Positions 52,428 through 62,793 of a DNA stretch of 64,000 nucleotides are shown in pieces. The DNA is from Mariniflexile sp044335535. Its GTDB lineage: Bacteria; Bacteroidota; Bacteroidia; Flavobacteriales; Flavobacteriaceae. The notes under the pieces were generated by a model, which saw only the letters and a program-made list of their open reading frames with translations, was not told the DNA's origin and made no database searches. The DNA is taken from the NCBI RefSeq assembly GCF_044335535.1, contig NZ_JBIQVZ010000006.1:1-64000 (forward strand), given 5' to 3'. The stretch's first letter is position 1; each line of letters starts with the position of its first letter. A program made the translations under genes and the position numbers.

Positions 52428-54671
52428 ATGGTTTTATATAAAAGGATCACATTACAAACAATCTGTTTATTTTACATGCTGTTTTTTAGCGGAGCTATTT
52501 TTGCACAGCAGCCGGCAGATTTTGTAAATCCGTTTATTGGAACTTCAAATTTTGGAGCTACGTTTCCTGGCCCCATAGCGCCAAGAGGCATGGCAAGTAT
52601 CAGTCCGTTTAACGTAGCAGGTCCTCAAAATTTGCCTTTGGAAAAAGACAGTCGGTGGTTGTCGAATCCGTATGTACATGAAAATACATTTCTAACGGGT
52701 TTTAGTCAGGTCAATCTCAGCGGTGTAGGCTGTCCAGATTTAGGTGTTATTTTGTTGATGCCAACTACGGGAAGCATTGAAACCAATCATTTGAAGTACG
52801 GTTCAACGTATTCAAACGAAATAGCAAAAGCGGCTTATTATCATGTAGATATTGATAAATACAAAGTCAAGGCCGAATTTACAGCCTCAAAAAGAGTAGG
52901 AGTCAGCAAATTTACGTTTCCAAAAGGGCAATCGAATATTTTACTGAATCTTGGTTTGGGCTTAACCAATGAAGAAGGAGCCATGGTCAAAGTGGTGTCA
53001 TCAACCGAAATTGAAGGTTTGCGAAGTCTGGGGTCGTTTTGTTATAACAGTCCCGAAGCCGCTTACCCTGTTTATTTTGTCGCTAAATTTTCAAAACCGG
53101 CCGATTCATTTGGTGTTTGGAAAAGACCTTCGAAATATGAAGGCGTAGAATCCCAATGGATGACCTACAATGGAAAAACCAGAATGATGGATAATACCAT
53201 TAAAACGGTGGTTGGTGACAGTATTGGAACGTATTTTACCTATAAATTCGATACCGAAGAAACTGTTGAAGTTAAGATAGGTGTTTCCTATGTAAGTATC
53301 GAAAATGCTCGTGAAAATTTGGAAAAAGAAACAGCAAACAAATCGTTTGAAGCCGTTTATAAAGAAACCTATAACGAATGGAACACCGAACTTTCTAAAA
53401 TTTTAGTAGAAGGCGGTTCAAAAGACGATAAGACCATTTTTTACACAGCTTTGTATCACACCTTAATTCATCCGAATACGTTGAATGATGTCAATGGTGA
53501 GTATCCTGAAATAAAAAGAAGCAGGATAGGTAAAACCGAAGGTACGCGGTACACGGTTTTTTCGCTTTGGGATACCTATCGCAATGTGCATCAATTGATG
53601 TCTTTGGTGTATCCTAAACAACAATCCGATATGGTAAAAAGTATGTTGGAAATGTATGATGAAAATGGTTGGTTACCCAAATGGGAATTAAACGCTACCG
53701 AAACTTTTACCATGGTAGGCGATCCTGCCAGTATCGTTATTGCCGATACGTATTTAAAAGGGATTCAGGATTTTGATGTGCAAAAAGCTTATAAGGCTAT
53801 GCTGAAAGGTGCAGACCAAATTGAGAATAATCCGTTGCGAAACGGACTAAAAGCGTATATCGAAAAAGGCTATGTCACTACTAGTGAGAAAGGATCTGTT
53901 TCTACCACGCAAGAATACAATGCTTCGGATTATGCGACTTCACTTTTAGCGAAAACCTTAGGAAAAATGGAAGATGCGAATCGTTTTAAAAACCGTTCAC
54001 TATCCTATCGAAAATTATTCGATAAAAACTTAAGATTATTGCGCCCAAGAAATCCTGATGGAAATTGGTACGAACCGTTTGATCCTTTATCGGGAGCTAA
54101 TTTTGAAGAAAATGTAGGTTTCATCGAAGGCAACGCTTGGCAATATGCTTTTATGGTGCCACATGACATTAAAGGATTAATCAAGTTAATGGGTGGAAAT
54201 AAAGGGTTCTCGAATCAATTGCAAAACGTATTCGATAGCAAGCAATTTGACATGGCAAATGAGCCAGATATTGCTTATCCATATTTGTTTAACTATTTGA
54301 AAGGAGAAGAATTTAAAAGTCAGGAATTGGTTAAAAAATTAGTTCGTGAATATTTCCAGAATAAACCAAAAGGATTACCAGGAAATGACGATACAGGAAC
54401 CATGTCTGCTTGGTTGGTGTATGGGATGATGGGGATATATCCTATGGTTCCGGGCGAACCTATTTACACCATTACAACGCCCATGTTTGATAAAATTACC
54501 ATCAAATTAGATCCTAAATATTATAAAAAAGAAAGTATCGTTATTGAGCGGGACATCAATAATGATGGCAAAATCAAACACATTCAATTGGACGGAAAAA
54601 CACGCAATAGTTTTTTTATTTCCCATGACGATTTTGTGAATGGAACAACATTAAAAGTGATTCAAAATTAA
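52428..54671 (+). CDS. GH92 alpha-mannosidase, second copy
   Basis: This 747-residue secreted enzyme (signal peptide ending IFAQ) has the GH92 fold, but its acid region reads MANEPDIAYPYLF in place of the GNEPSHH form of the first copy. GNDDTGTMSAWLVYG is retained. In GH92, such changes near the catalytic acid go with different linkage preference, so the two enzymes probably divide the alpha-1,2/1,3/1,6 mannosidic bonds. The start is 11 bases after GH29. Confidence 0.85.
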   Translation: MVLYKRITLQTICLFYMLFFSGAIFAQQPADFVNPFIGTSNFGATFPGPIAPRGMASISPFNVAGPQNLPLEKDSRWLSNPYVHENTFLTGFSQVNLSGVGCPDLGVILLMPTTGSIETNHLKYGSTYSNEIAKAAYYHVDIDKYKVKAEFTASKRVGVSKFTFPKGQSNILLNLGLGLTNEEGAMVKVVSSTEIEGLRSLGSFCYNSPEAAYPVYFVAKFSKPADSFGVWKRPSKYEGVESQWMTYNGKTRMMDNTIKTVVGDSIGTYFTYKFDTEETVEVKIGVSYVSIENARENLEKETANKSFEAVYKETYNEWNTELSKILVEGGSKDDKTIFYTALYHTLIHPNTLNDVNGEYPEIKRSRIGKTEGTRYTVFSLWDTYRNVHQLMSLVYPKQQSDMVKSMLEMYDENGWLPKWELNATETFTMVGDPASIVIADTYLKGIQDFDVQKAYKAMLKGADQIENNPLRNGLKAYIEKGYVTTSEKGSVSTTQEYNASDYATSLLAKTLGKMEDANRFKNRSLSYRKLFDKNLRLLRPRNPDGNWYEPFDPLSGANFEENVGFIEGNAWQYAFMVPHDIKGLIKLMGGNKGFSNQLQNVFDSKQFDMANEPDIAYPYLFNYLKGEEFKSQELVKKLVREYFQNKPKGLPGNDDTGTMSAWLVYGMMGIYPMVPGEPIYTITTPMFDKITIKLDPKYYKKESIVIERDINNDGKIKHIQLDGKTRNSFFISHDDFVNGTTLKVIQN

Positions 54672-54682
54672 AAAATGACCCT

Positions 54683-57349
54683 ATGTTAGAAATGAGAATG
54701 AAAAACGTAACCCTTGTTTTAATAGCGTTCCTCGGTTTTTGTAACCTTGGTTTTGCACAAAAAAAGTTGCCTTATCAAGATACTAAATTAGCGGTTGAAG
54801 AAAGAGTAAAGGACTTGTTAAGCAGAATGAGTTTGGAAGAAAAAGTACGCCAAATGGATATGTATAAAGGCGAATTCTTTAAGGAAGAAGAGAATTTTTC
54901 TAAAGCAAAAGCTCATGCTAAAATTGGGAATTTAGGAATAGGAGCGATTCATGATATCTATCCACGCTCGGCTAAAATGATTAATGAGCTTCAAAAAGAG
55001 GTGATTAAAAATAACCGTTGGGGTATTCCAGCGCTTATTATGTGCGAGATGCTTCATGGTTATTTAGACGATGGAAGTACGGCTTTCCCCATGAACATTG
55101 GTTTAGGAGCTACTTGGGATATCAATTTAATGGATAAAGTGGGTAAAGTTATCGGAACCGAAGCCAGAGCGCATGGCGTTCATTTTGGCTTGGGACCTAA
55201 TTTAGATCTTGGTCGCGAACCACGTTGGGGAAGGGTTGCGGAGACTTTTGGTGAAGATGCTTATTTGAACAGCGAGATAGGTTTGGCAATGATTAAAGGC
55301 ATGCAAGGTAATGATTTGACTTCAGATCATTCTATAATAGCAGAACCAAAACACTTTGCTGTTCACGGAATTCCACAAGCTGGAGGAAATTCATCTCCCA
55401 TTTTAGTAGGCGAGCGTTCGGCTCGTGAAGATCATCTTCCTTCTTTCGAAAAAGCATTTATTAAAGGAGGCGCATTAGGAGCTATGTGCGCGTATTCAGA
55501 ATTAGACGGAATTCCTTGTGCTGCCAATCATTGGTTATTGACCGATGTATTGCGAAAAGAATGGGGTTTCAAAGGCATTGTGGTGTCTGATTTAGGTGCT
55601 ATAAAATACCTTCAAACCACGCATTTCGTTACCGATTCTCCAAAAGAAAGTATCAGAACAGCAATTGCTGCTGGAGTTGATATGCAATTTTATGATTTTA
55701 CCAATGAATTTTGGCAACAAAGCATCATTGAATTGGTGAATGAAAAGAAATTGACCATGGAGCAAATAGACCGTGCGGCAGGTGGTGTTTTAAGACTTAA
55801 ATTTTTATTGGGTTTATTCGAAAATCCATATACCGATAAAAATCTAATCAAAGAACGTTTTCATTCTAAAGAAAATCAGGATATCGCTTTAGAAGCAGGG
55901 CATAAATCGATTGTTTTATTAAAAAACAACAATAATATATTGCCTTTAAAAAAAGATATTCAAACCATTGCTGTTATCGGACCCAATGCCAACGCTTCAA
56001 GATTGGGGGGGTATTCGGTAAAAAACAAAGTAGGAACTACGATTTTAGAAGGAATTCAACAAGTGGTGGGTAAAAATACTAATGTACTTTATGAAGAAGG
56101 TGTTCCTTTGATTGTAAAAGGACAAATTATTCCATCAAAATATTTATTTACGCCTGATGAATCCCAAAACGGACTGAAAGGTGAATATTTTAATAACCGA
56201 CATGTTGAAGGAACGCCAGTATTGACACGTATTGATAGTCAATTGGAATTTGACTGGCCATGGACCCCAGGTGATGGTGTTACAGATGACGATTTCTCTA
56301 TTCGTTGGACAGGTTATATTAAATCAGAAAAATCATTTGACGGTTGGTTGGGTTTAAGTTCTGATGACGGAATCAGAATGTGGATTGATGATCAATTAGT
56401 GATTGACAACTGGACAAAAGGAGCTACCAGCATGGTAACCACTCCAAAGAATATAGAAGCAGGTAAAAAATACAAAGTCCGCATCGAAATGTGGGAAGGT
56501 GGTTGGGGAGCCAGAGCACACCTGCGTTGGAATTTAGAAAAAGTAAATTTTCAACCAGCAATAGACATTGCCAAAAAAGCAGACATCGCTATTGTGGTTT
56601 TAGGAGAATCAAATGAATTAGTTGAGGAAAATAGAGATGTGGCGACTTTAGATTTACACGGCATGCAACAAGAACTGATTGAAGCGATTCAAAAAACGGG
56701 AACTCCGGTAGTTTGTGTGTTGTTAAATGGTCGTCCGCTTTCTATAAATTGGATCAATGAAAATATTCCTGCCATTGTGGAAGGTTGGTTTCCGGGAGAA
56801 GCTGGCGGAAAGGCCGTTGCTGATGTTTTGTTTGGAAATTACAATCCAGCAGGAAGACTTCCAATTACGTTTCCAAAATCGGTAGGACAGTTGCCCATTT
56901 ATTATAATCAGAAGCCATCTGCTATACATCGATATGTTTCTGAAAGTGAAAATCCTCTATATACTTTTGGATATGGTTTGAGTTATACTACATTCGAATA
57001 TGCAAATCTTGCCTTAAGTGCCAAAGAGATTAAAGCTGGCGGAAGCTTAAAAGTAAGCGTTGATGTTACAAACACAGGGAATTATGATGGTGATGAAGTG
57101 GTACAACTATATATTAACGATGTTTATAGTAGTGTAACCACACCATCAAAAACATTGAAAGGCTTTAAACGTATTTTTATCAAAAAAGGAGCAACCCAAA
57201 AAGTAGAATTTACCTTAACCCCTGACGAATTAGCTATTTGGAATCGAGAAATGAAAAGTGTAGTAGAACCAGGCGATTTTGAAGTGATGGTGGGAGGTAA
57301 TTCTAAAGAATTATTAAAAACTCGATTTAATGTTGTAAATTTATATTAA
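54683..57349 (+). CDS. GH3 beta-glycosidase with inserted PA14 domain
   Basis: This 888-residue secreted GH3 enzyme has the catalytic nucleophile D303 in VVSDLGAIK. A PA14 domain occupies about 480-620 (SDDGIRMWIDDQLVIDNW), within the alpha/beta second domain. A fibronectin-type III domain forms the C-terminus. GH3 enzymes act on beta-glucosides, beta-xylosides or beta-N-acetylglucosaminides. In an N-glycan locus, core beta-1,2-xylose removal (plant-type N-glycans) is an attractive possibility. Start choice among Met 1, 4 and 6 is open. Confidence 0.87.
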   Translation: MLEMRMKNVTLVLIAFLGFCNLGFAQKKLPYQDTKLAVEERVKDLLSRMSLEEKVRQMDMYKGEFFKEEENFSKAKAHAKIGNLGIGAIHDIYPRSAKMINELQKEVIKNNRWGIPALIMCEMLHGYLDDGSTAFPMNIGLGATWDINLMDKVGKVIGTEARAHGVHFGLGPNLDLGREPRWGRVAETFGEDAYLNSEIGLAMIKGMQGNDLTSDHSIIAEPKHFAVHGIPQAGGNSSPILVGERSAREDHLPSFEKAFIKGGALGAMCAYSELDGIPCAANHWLLTDVLRKEWGFKGIVVSDLGAIKYLQTTHFVTDSPKESIRTAIAAGVDMQFYDFTNEFWQQSIIELVNEKKLTMEQIDRAAGGVLRLKFLLGLFENPYTDKNLIKERFHSKENQDIALEAGHKSIVLLKNNNNILPLKKDIQTIAVIGPNANASRLGGYSVKNKVGTTILEGIQQVVGKNTNVLYEEGVPLIVKGQIIPSKYLFTPDESQNGLKGEYFNNRHVEGTPVLTRIDSQLEFDWPWTPGDGVTDDDFSIRWTGYIKSEKSFDGWLGLSSDDGIRMWIDDQLVIDNWTKGATSMVTTPKNIEAGKKYKVRIEMWEGGWGARAHLRWNLEKVNFQPAIDIAKKADIAIVVLGESNELVEENRDVATLDLHGMQQELIEAIQKTGTPVVCVLLNGRPLSINWINENIPAIVEGWFPGEAGGKAVADVLFGNYNPAGRLPITFPKSVGQLPIYYNQKPSAIHRYVSESENPLYTFGYGLSYTTFEYANLALSAKEIKAGGSLKVSVDVTNTGNYDGDEVVQLYINDVYSSVTTPSKTLKGFKRIFIKKGATQKVEFTLTPDELAIWNREMKSVVEPGDFEVMVGGNSKELLKTRFNVVNLY

Positions 57350-57812
57350 GGTTTTAAAATAATATAAGTTCGACATAATTAAGATTGATAATTTTATTAT
57401 ATGAGCGGTCTTCGAGAATCTCAGACTGACAAATGCTTATTATTTAAAGGTTTTAATGTTTTTGGCATTGTCTTTCCTGTCGAAGCATATTTTAGATTTG
57501 AATTTGAGTTAATTACTTGTTTCAAAATCTGATTAATATTAATAAGGTATACTTCAAATTAATATTTAAAAGCTAATTGTTCTTCATTTAGAGGTTTATA
57601 AAATGAAACCATTGAAGGCACTGATACCCTGTGCCTTTCTATTATTCTATCAAGAAAAATTTCACAAAATTCAAGTCTATCAAATGAAAATTAAACCAAC
57701 GCCTTTTTAAATTTGTTATTGGTCGAAATTATGCAAATAATAACAGTATAGATTTCTAGATTTAACATATTAATAACCTATAAAACTAATTTATTAACTC
57801 AAAAATCAAATT
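57350..57812. promoter_or_regulatory. Upstream region of susC with operator copy C
   Basis: This 463-base region has no gene. It contains a TCTCAGACTGACA palindrome-class motif near 57418 and the site TTGTTATTGGTCGAAATTAT (57713-57732), followed by CAAATAATAAC, which gives an inverted GTTATT/AATAAC pair. The AT-rich tail runs to the susC start codon. Confidence 0.5.
57713..57732 (+). promoter_or_regulatory. Putative locus operator, copy C
   Basis: TTGTTATTGGTCGAAATTAT lies 80 bases before the susC start codon and matches copies A (28465) and B (31116) in most positions. Confidence 0.5.
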
Positions 57813-60800
57813 ATGATTCAAAATGTACTAAAAATACTGTTTGTATTTTGTATTTCGCTATTTCAATATGCTAATGCACAAACTACAGTAACAGGAACAA
57901 TTACGGATGCATCCAGTGGGATTCCACTGCCTGGAGCAAGTATAATTGTAAAAGGAACCACCAATGGTGTTTCGTCAGATTTTGACGGAAACTACAGTAT
58001 TGAAGTTTCTGCTAATGCTTCAACTTTAGTGGTTTCTTATGTCGGTTATTCAACAAAAGAAGTAGAACTTACAGGTGCAACTACTATAAATATTACTTTA
58101 TCCGAAGACACAGAGATGTTAGGAGAAGTTGTAGTAACTGCATTAGGTATCAAAAGAGAGAAAAAGGCGTTAACTTATTCCACTCAAACAGTTTCCACAA
58201 AAGAACTATCAGAAGCTAGATCGCTTAATGTCGTAAATTCACTTTCAGGTAAGGTTGCTGGTCTTAATTTTTCTACTACGGGTACAGGAGTTGGTAGTTC
58301 CTCAAGAATTACGCTTCGTGGTAACAGATCTTTAACAGGTAATAATCAGCCATTATACGTCATTGATGGTGTGCCAATGGATAATACGGTTTCTTCTCCT
58401 TCGACAGATATTGGAGGTTTAACAAGCTTCGATGGTATTTCTAATATCAATCCAGAAGACATTGAATCCATATCGGTATTAAAAGGGCCATCAGCGGCAG
58501 CTTTATATGGTTCACGTTCTAGTAATGGTGTTATAATAATTACCACTAAAAAAGGGGCTTCTGGAGAAAAAGCAAATATTTCGGTGTCTTCTAATTTTAT
58601 ATCTTCAAATGCATATAATTTATTAAACCAACAAAATGAATATGGACAAGGAAGCGGAGGCATATATGATCCTTTAAGTGTTGTAAGTTGGGGACCAAGA
58701 ATGGAAGGACAATCTGTTTCTGCATGGCAACTAGAGCATAACTCTAATTATGATGGACCAGCGACTTATGCATTTAATCCACAACCAAATAATGCTATGG
58801 ATTTTTTCAAATCTGGATATAACTGGTCTAAAAACATAACAGCTTCAATGGGTAATGATAAAGTTCAAGGATATTTTTCATATACAAATACAGAAGCAGA
58901 AGGTATTGTAGTTGGAAATGAACTAGAAAGACATAATGTTAATTTACGTTTAACAAGTAATTTAACAGATAAGTTACATTTAGATGTTAAAACAAACTTT
59001 ATTTCACAAAAAATAGATAATGCGATAGGAGCAGGAGAAGGCGGTATTGGAGAAGCTGTATATACCATGCCAAGAAACTTACCCTACAATCAATATAAAG
59101 ATTATGAATATATTGATGATGCAGGACAGTTGAGATATAATTATATGAATCCAAATACTTTAGGTACACTTGGGGCAAATCCTTTTTGGTTAGCAAAAAG
59201 AAATTTAAGAGTAGATGAAAGAAATAGGATTATAACGTTTGCTTCTTTAACATACGATTTTACTAACGAATTAAGTTTAATGGTAAGAACAGGTTTAGAT
59301 CAAGCTACAAATAAAGCTAAAGTGTCACGTTATGCTGCAACTGCTATACTTAACCAAGATTTTGGTAGTTATTCTGAAACAATTGGAGAGCGAACAGAAT
59401 TAAATTCAGATTTCCTTTTGACCTATAATAAAGCAATAGGAGAAGATTTTAAAGTGAATGTCAATCTTGGAGGGAATGCTTTAGTTCAAAAAAGCACGTC
59501 ATTAAGTAGTGGCGGTACACTAAGTAGAAGAAATTATTTTGCATTGACTAATCTTCAGAACGCTTCAATTACTCCTGATTTTAGTCATAAGGAAGTTAAT
59601 TCTTTATACGGATCAGCTCAATTTGCTTTCAAAGACTATTTATTTTTAGATGTAACCGGACGTAATGATTGGTCTTCAACATTACCTAAAGATAACAGGT
59701 CTTACTTTTATCCATCTGTTGGTTTATCTGCCATTGTTAGTGATATGTTCGATATTAAGTCTGATGTATTGTCTTTCTTAAAATTAAGAGGTTCTTTTGC
59801 ACAAGTAGGAAATGATACAGATCCATATCTTTTAGAAAGCCAACTTAGTTATTATGGTTTTAATGGTGGTGTTGTGCAATCTTCTACATTATTAAACAAC
59901 CCAAATCTTAAACCTGAAATTTCCAGTTCTACGGAATTTGGTTTTGATGCTCGCTTTTTAAATAATAAAGTAGGATTGGATTTTACATGGTTTAAAACCA
60001 ATACGACTGATCAAATATTTACAATAAATGTACCTGAGTCTTCTGGATACTCTAGACAAGTTGTAAATGGAGGAGAGATTGAAAACAAAGGGGTAGAGTT
60101 GGTTTTAAATGCGAATGTTTTGGAAACAGACGATTTTTCTTGGGATGTGACAGCAAACTTCGCCACATATAAGACTAAAGTATTAAGTATAATGGAAGGA
60201 AGAGATGAATTATCTTTAGCTACAGGTTTTGAAAGATTAGCGCAAGCCATTGTAAAAGAAGGAGGTAATTATGGTGATCTGTATATACGTGGTTTTAATC
60301 GTACTGATGATGGTCAAATCATTGTTAATGCAACTAGTGGTCTACCTGAGTTTACTTCAGGATTTGATGTGCTAGCAGGTAATTTTAATCCAGATTGGAC
60401 AGCTGGGTTACAAAATGAATTTAAATATAAAGATTTTACACTTAGCTTCCTCATCGATTTCCGTATAGGAGGAGAAACAATTTCATATTCCCAAGCAAGA
60501 ATGGCTGGAGCTGGTGTAAGTGATATTACTCTAGCTGGTAGGGATGGTTTTGTAGTTAATGGTGTTAATGATGATGGAAATGGCAATTATACCCCCAATA
60601 CAACATCTATTACAGCCCAAGATTATTGGTCTCAAGTAGCAAGTAGAGATCCTAGATCTGCTGAAGATTTTGTTTTTGACGCAACAAATGTTAGGTTAAG
60701 AGAATTAATTTTAGGATATTCATTACCAAATAAATTATTAGAAAGAACACCTTTTTCTAGTATTGACTTCTCAGTTGTAGGGCGTAATTTGTTCTTCTTT

Positions 60801-60923
60801 ACTAATAAGGCTAAATACTTTGATCCTGAACAAGGCGTAAGTGTAGGAAATCTTCAGGGAATAGAAACTTATAATATTCCAACTACGAGAGATTTTGGAT
60901 TTAATGTAAAATTCAACTTTTAA
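57813..60923 (+). CDS. SusC-like TonB-dependent outer membrane transporter
   Basis: This 1036-residue protein has a signal peptide (to about residue 23), a CarboxypepD_reg-like domain (about 24-105, TVTGTITDASSGIPLPGASI), a plug domain (about 115-225) and a 22-strand beta-barrel ending in Phe (FGFNVKFNF). It pairs with the SusD-like lipoprotein encoded 11 bases downstream to import oligosaccharides or glycopeptides, powered by TonB. It is the sole SusC/D pair seen for the whole locus. Confidence 0.93.
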   Translation: MIQNVLKILFVFCISLFQYANAQTTVTGTITDASSGIPLPGASIIVKGTTNGVSSDFDGNYSIEVSANASTLVVSYVGYSTKEVELTGATTINITLSEDTEMLGEVVVTALGIKREKKALTYSTQTVSTKELSEARSLNVVNSLSGKVAGLNFSTTGTGVGSSSRITLRGNRSLTGNNQPLYVIDGVPMDNTVSSPSTDIGGLTSFDGISNINPEDIESISVLKGPSAAALYGSRSSNGVIIITTKKGASGEKANISVSSNFISSNAYNLLNQQNEYGQGSGGIYDPLSVVSWGPRMEGQSVSAWQLEHNSNYDGPATYAFNPQPNNAMDFFKSGYNWSKNITASMGNDKVQGYFSYTNTEAEGIVVGNELERHNVNLRLTSNLTDKLHLDVKTNFISQKIDNAIGAGEGGIGEAVYTMPRNLPYNQYKDYEYIDDAGQLRYNYMNPNTLGTLGANPFWLAKRNLRVDERNRIITFASLTYDFTNELSLMVRTGLDQATNKAKVSRYAATAILNQDFGSYSETIGERTELNSDFLLTYNKAIGEDFKVNVNLGGNALVQKSTSLSSGGTLSRRNYFALTNLQNASITPDFSHKEVNSLYGSAQFAFKDYLFLDVTGRNDWSSTLPKDNRSYFYPSVGLSAIVSDMFDIKSDVLSFLKLRGSFAQVGNDTDPYLLESQLSYYGFNGGVVQSSTLLNNPNLKPEISSSTEFGFDARFLNNKVGLDFTWFKTNTTDQIFTINVPESSGYSRQVVNGGEIENKGVELVLNANVLETDDFSWDVTANFATYKTKVLSIMEGRDELSLATGFERLAQAIVKEGGNYGDLYIRGFNRTDDGQIIVNATSGLPEFTSGFDVLAGNFNPDWTAGLQNEFKYKDFTLSFLIDFRIGGETISYSQARMAGAGVSDITLAGRDGFVVNGVNDDGNGNYTPNTTSITAQDYWSQVASRDPRSAEDFVFDATNVRLRELILGYSLPNKLLERTPFSSIDFSVVGRNLFFFTNKAKYFDPEQGVSVGNLQGIETYNIPTTRDFGFNVKFNF

Positions 60924-60934
60924 AAAAATAAATT

Positions 60935-62509
60935 ATGAAAAATAATATAGTCAAATTTTTAGCAATAACCCTTCTGTTTTATATAACAGGATGTACATCA
61001 GATTTTGATGAGGTTAATACAAATCCCAATTCGCTTACCACAGATCAATTAGATGCATCTATGGCAGGGCCAGCTTTTGCGAATGCTTTATATAAAGGTA
61101 CTGGTAATGCTTCTTGGAGCCTTCCAGGGGACGATTATGGAACTTATGGATTGGCAACCGCATTACATTCTATGATGTTCGCCCATTATATGTCTCCAGG
61201 ATGGGCAGCAGCAACAGATGCTAATGGCATAAACGATGGCTGGAGAAGTCGCGGATGGTTAAGATTTTATACCTTAGCAGTACCTTCTTTATTAAATACT
61301 TATAAAGCAACTGAAGGAAATGCAGAGGCTACAGCTATTTTAGATATTTGGAAAGTGTATATGTTTCACAGGTTTACAGATCACTGGGGACCAGTACCAT
61401 ATACACAAGCGGGTATAGGAGGAGCAACTGTTCCTTATGATTCTCAAGAATCCATGTATGCCGATTTTTTCAATCTTTTAGAAGCAGCTAATACAACCTT
61501 ATCTTCTAGTTCAGAATCTACTGTAGGTGTATTCAAAGACTACGATGCTATATATGATGGGAATGTTGAAAAATGGAGAAAATTTGGAAATTCACTCAGA
61601 TTGCGTTTGGCATTAAGAATTTCAGATGTTGATGCTTCTAATGCTAAAGTACAAGCAGAAACAGCTGTTGCTGCCGGTGTTATGGAGTCTAATAATGATA
61701 GTGCTTATTTTGCAGTAACTCCCGATACATACAATAACTTTGTAGATATTATGAAATATTGGGGCTTTTATATGACTGCCGATATGGAAAGTGTGCTTAA
61801 AGGATATGATGACCCTAGAATGGATATTTGGTTTGATCCTGTATCTGATAGTACTTCAACTTATGTGGGCGATTTTGTTGGTTTACCTAACGGAATAGGG
61901 TCTACAACAGCTTGGGAAAGCAAAAATTTTAGCTTAACAAACCAAAAAACTACATTTGCGGACAATAGCACAAAAGATATAGAAGTAATGATGGCTTCTG
62001 AATCTAATTTTAACCGTGCTGAAGGTGCTTTGAAAGGTTGGAACATGTCCGGAACTGCTCAAGCTCTTTATGAAGATGGTATACGTTTGTCTATGGGACA
62101 ATGGGGCGTTACAGATAGTGCTGCAATAAGTGCTTACATTACTGGAAATACAACGGGGGTTGTGCCTGTTTTTGGAGGCCCTTTGTATATTGATAATACA
62201 CCACCTGTTGATGTTCCTGTTTCGTGGGCTAGTACAGAAAGTGAGCAACTAAAACAAATAGCGGTTCAAAAGTTTTTAGGTCTTTTTCCAGAATCTTGGG
62301 AAGCTTGGTCAGATTTACGTAGAACAGATGCAGATATATTATACCCATTACTTACTACAGAAGATCCAACGATTGGTTTTGGCGTAATGAAGCGTGTAAC
62401 ATATTTACCTAATGAATACAGTACTAATGAAGCTGCGGTTTTAGATGCAGTAACTACTCTTGGAGGTCCTGACAAAGGAAATACAAGCCTTTGGTGGGAT
62501 GTTAATTAG
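60935..62509 (+). CDS. SusD/RagB-like glycan-binding lipoprotein
   Basis: This 524-residue outer-membrane lipoprotein (ITGC, Cys at about 20) matches the SusD-like_2 group. It has an N-terminal DFDEVNTNPNSLT, typical TPR-like helices, and a C-terminal SESWEAWSDLRRTD region. It should cap the SusC barrel and bind the glycan. The bound glycan is inferred to be an N-glycan from the surrounding enzymes. Confidence 0.9.
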   Translation: MKNNIVKFLAITLLFYITGCTSDFDEVNTNPNSLTTDQLDASMAGPAFANALYKGTGNASWSLPGDDYGTYGLATALHSMMFAHYMSPGWAAATDANGINDGWRSRGWLRFYTLAVPSLLNTYKATEGNAEATAILDIWKVYMFHRFTDHWGPVPYTQAGIGGATVPYDSQESMYADFFNLLEAANTTLSSSSESTVGVFKDYDAIYDGNVEKWRKFGNSLRLRLALRISDVDASNAKVQAETAVAAGVMESNNDSAYFAVTPDTYNNFVDIMKYWGFYMTADMESVLKGYDDPRMDIWFDPVSDSTSTYVGDFVGLPNGIGSTTAWESKNFSLTNQKTTFADNSTKDIEVMMASESNFNRAEGALKGWNMSGTAQALYEDGIRLSMGQWGVTDSAAISAYITGNTTGVVPVFGGPLYIDNTPPVDVPVSWASTESEQLKQIAVQKFLGLFPESWEAWSDLRRTDADILYPLLTTEDPTIGFGVMKRVTYLPNEYSTNEAAVLDAVTTLGGPDKGNTSLWWDVN

Positions 62510-62546
62510 TATTTTAATGAGCTTAAAAATATAAAGCTTACAATAT

Positions 62547-62585
62547 AAAAAAGGAGGGATTTATTTTAAATCGCTCCTTTTTTTA
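62547..62585 (+). terminator. Rho-independent terminator after susD
   Basis: AAAAAAGGAGGGATTTA pairs with TAAATCGCTCCTTTTTTT around TTT with one G-G mismatch. The stem ends in a T-tract, and it lies 38 bases after the susD stop. Confidence 0.8.
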
Positions 62586-62793
62586 ATAAAAAAAAATCAC
62601 ACTTTAACCTAGATTATGCCATAGAAAATTTATTGGTCTTTTAGTCCTCATCACAAAGTGCTATGGCATAATTTAAAAATTGTATGAATCAAAAATAGGT
62701 CATGAAACACCCCTAAGAATGGCATTCACATGCAGGAGGATGATTGTTAAGGGTGTTCCATCTGACTTTTAAAAAATAATAAAAAATAAACAG
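62586..62793. repeat. Spacer with dispersed repeat copy 2 before PNGase-like gene
   Basis: No gene is seen. A second copy of the 44291 repeat is at 62704-62759 (CCCTAAGAATG, AGGATG, TGTTCC), with hairpin arms ACACCCCTAA and TTAAGGGTGT. Confidence 0.6.
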
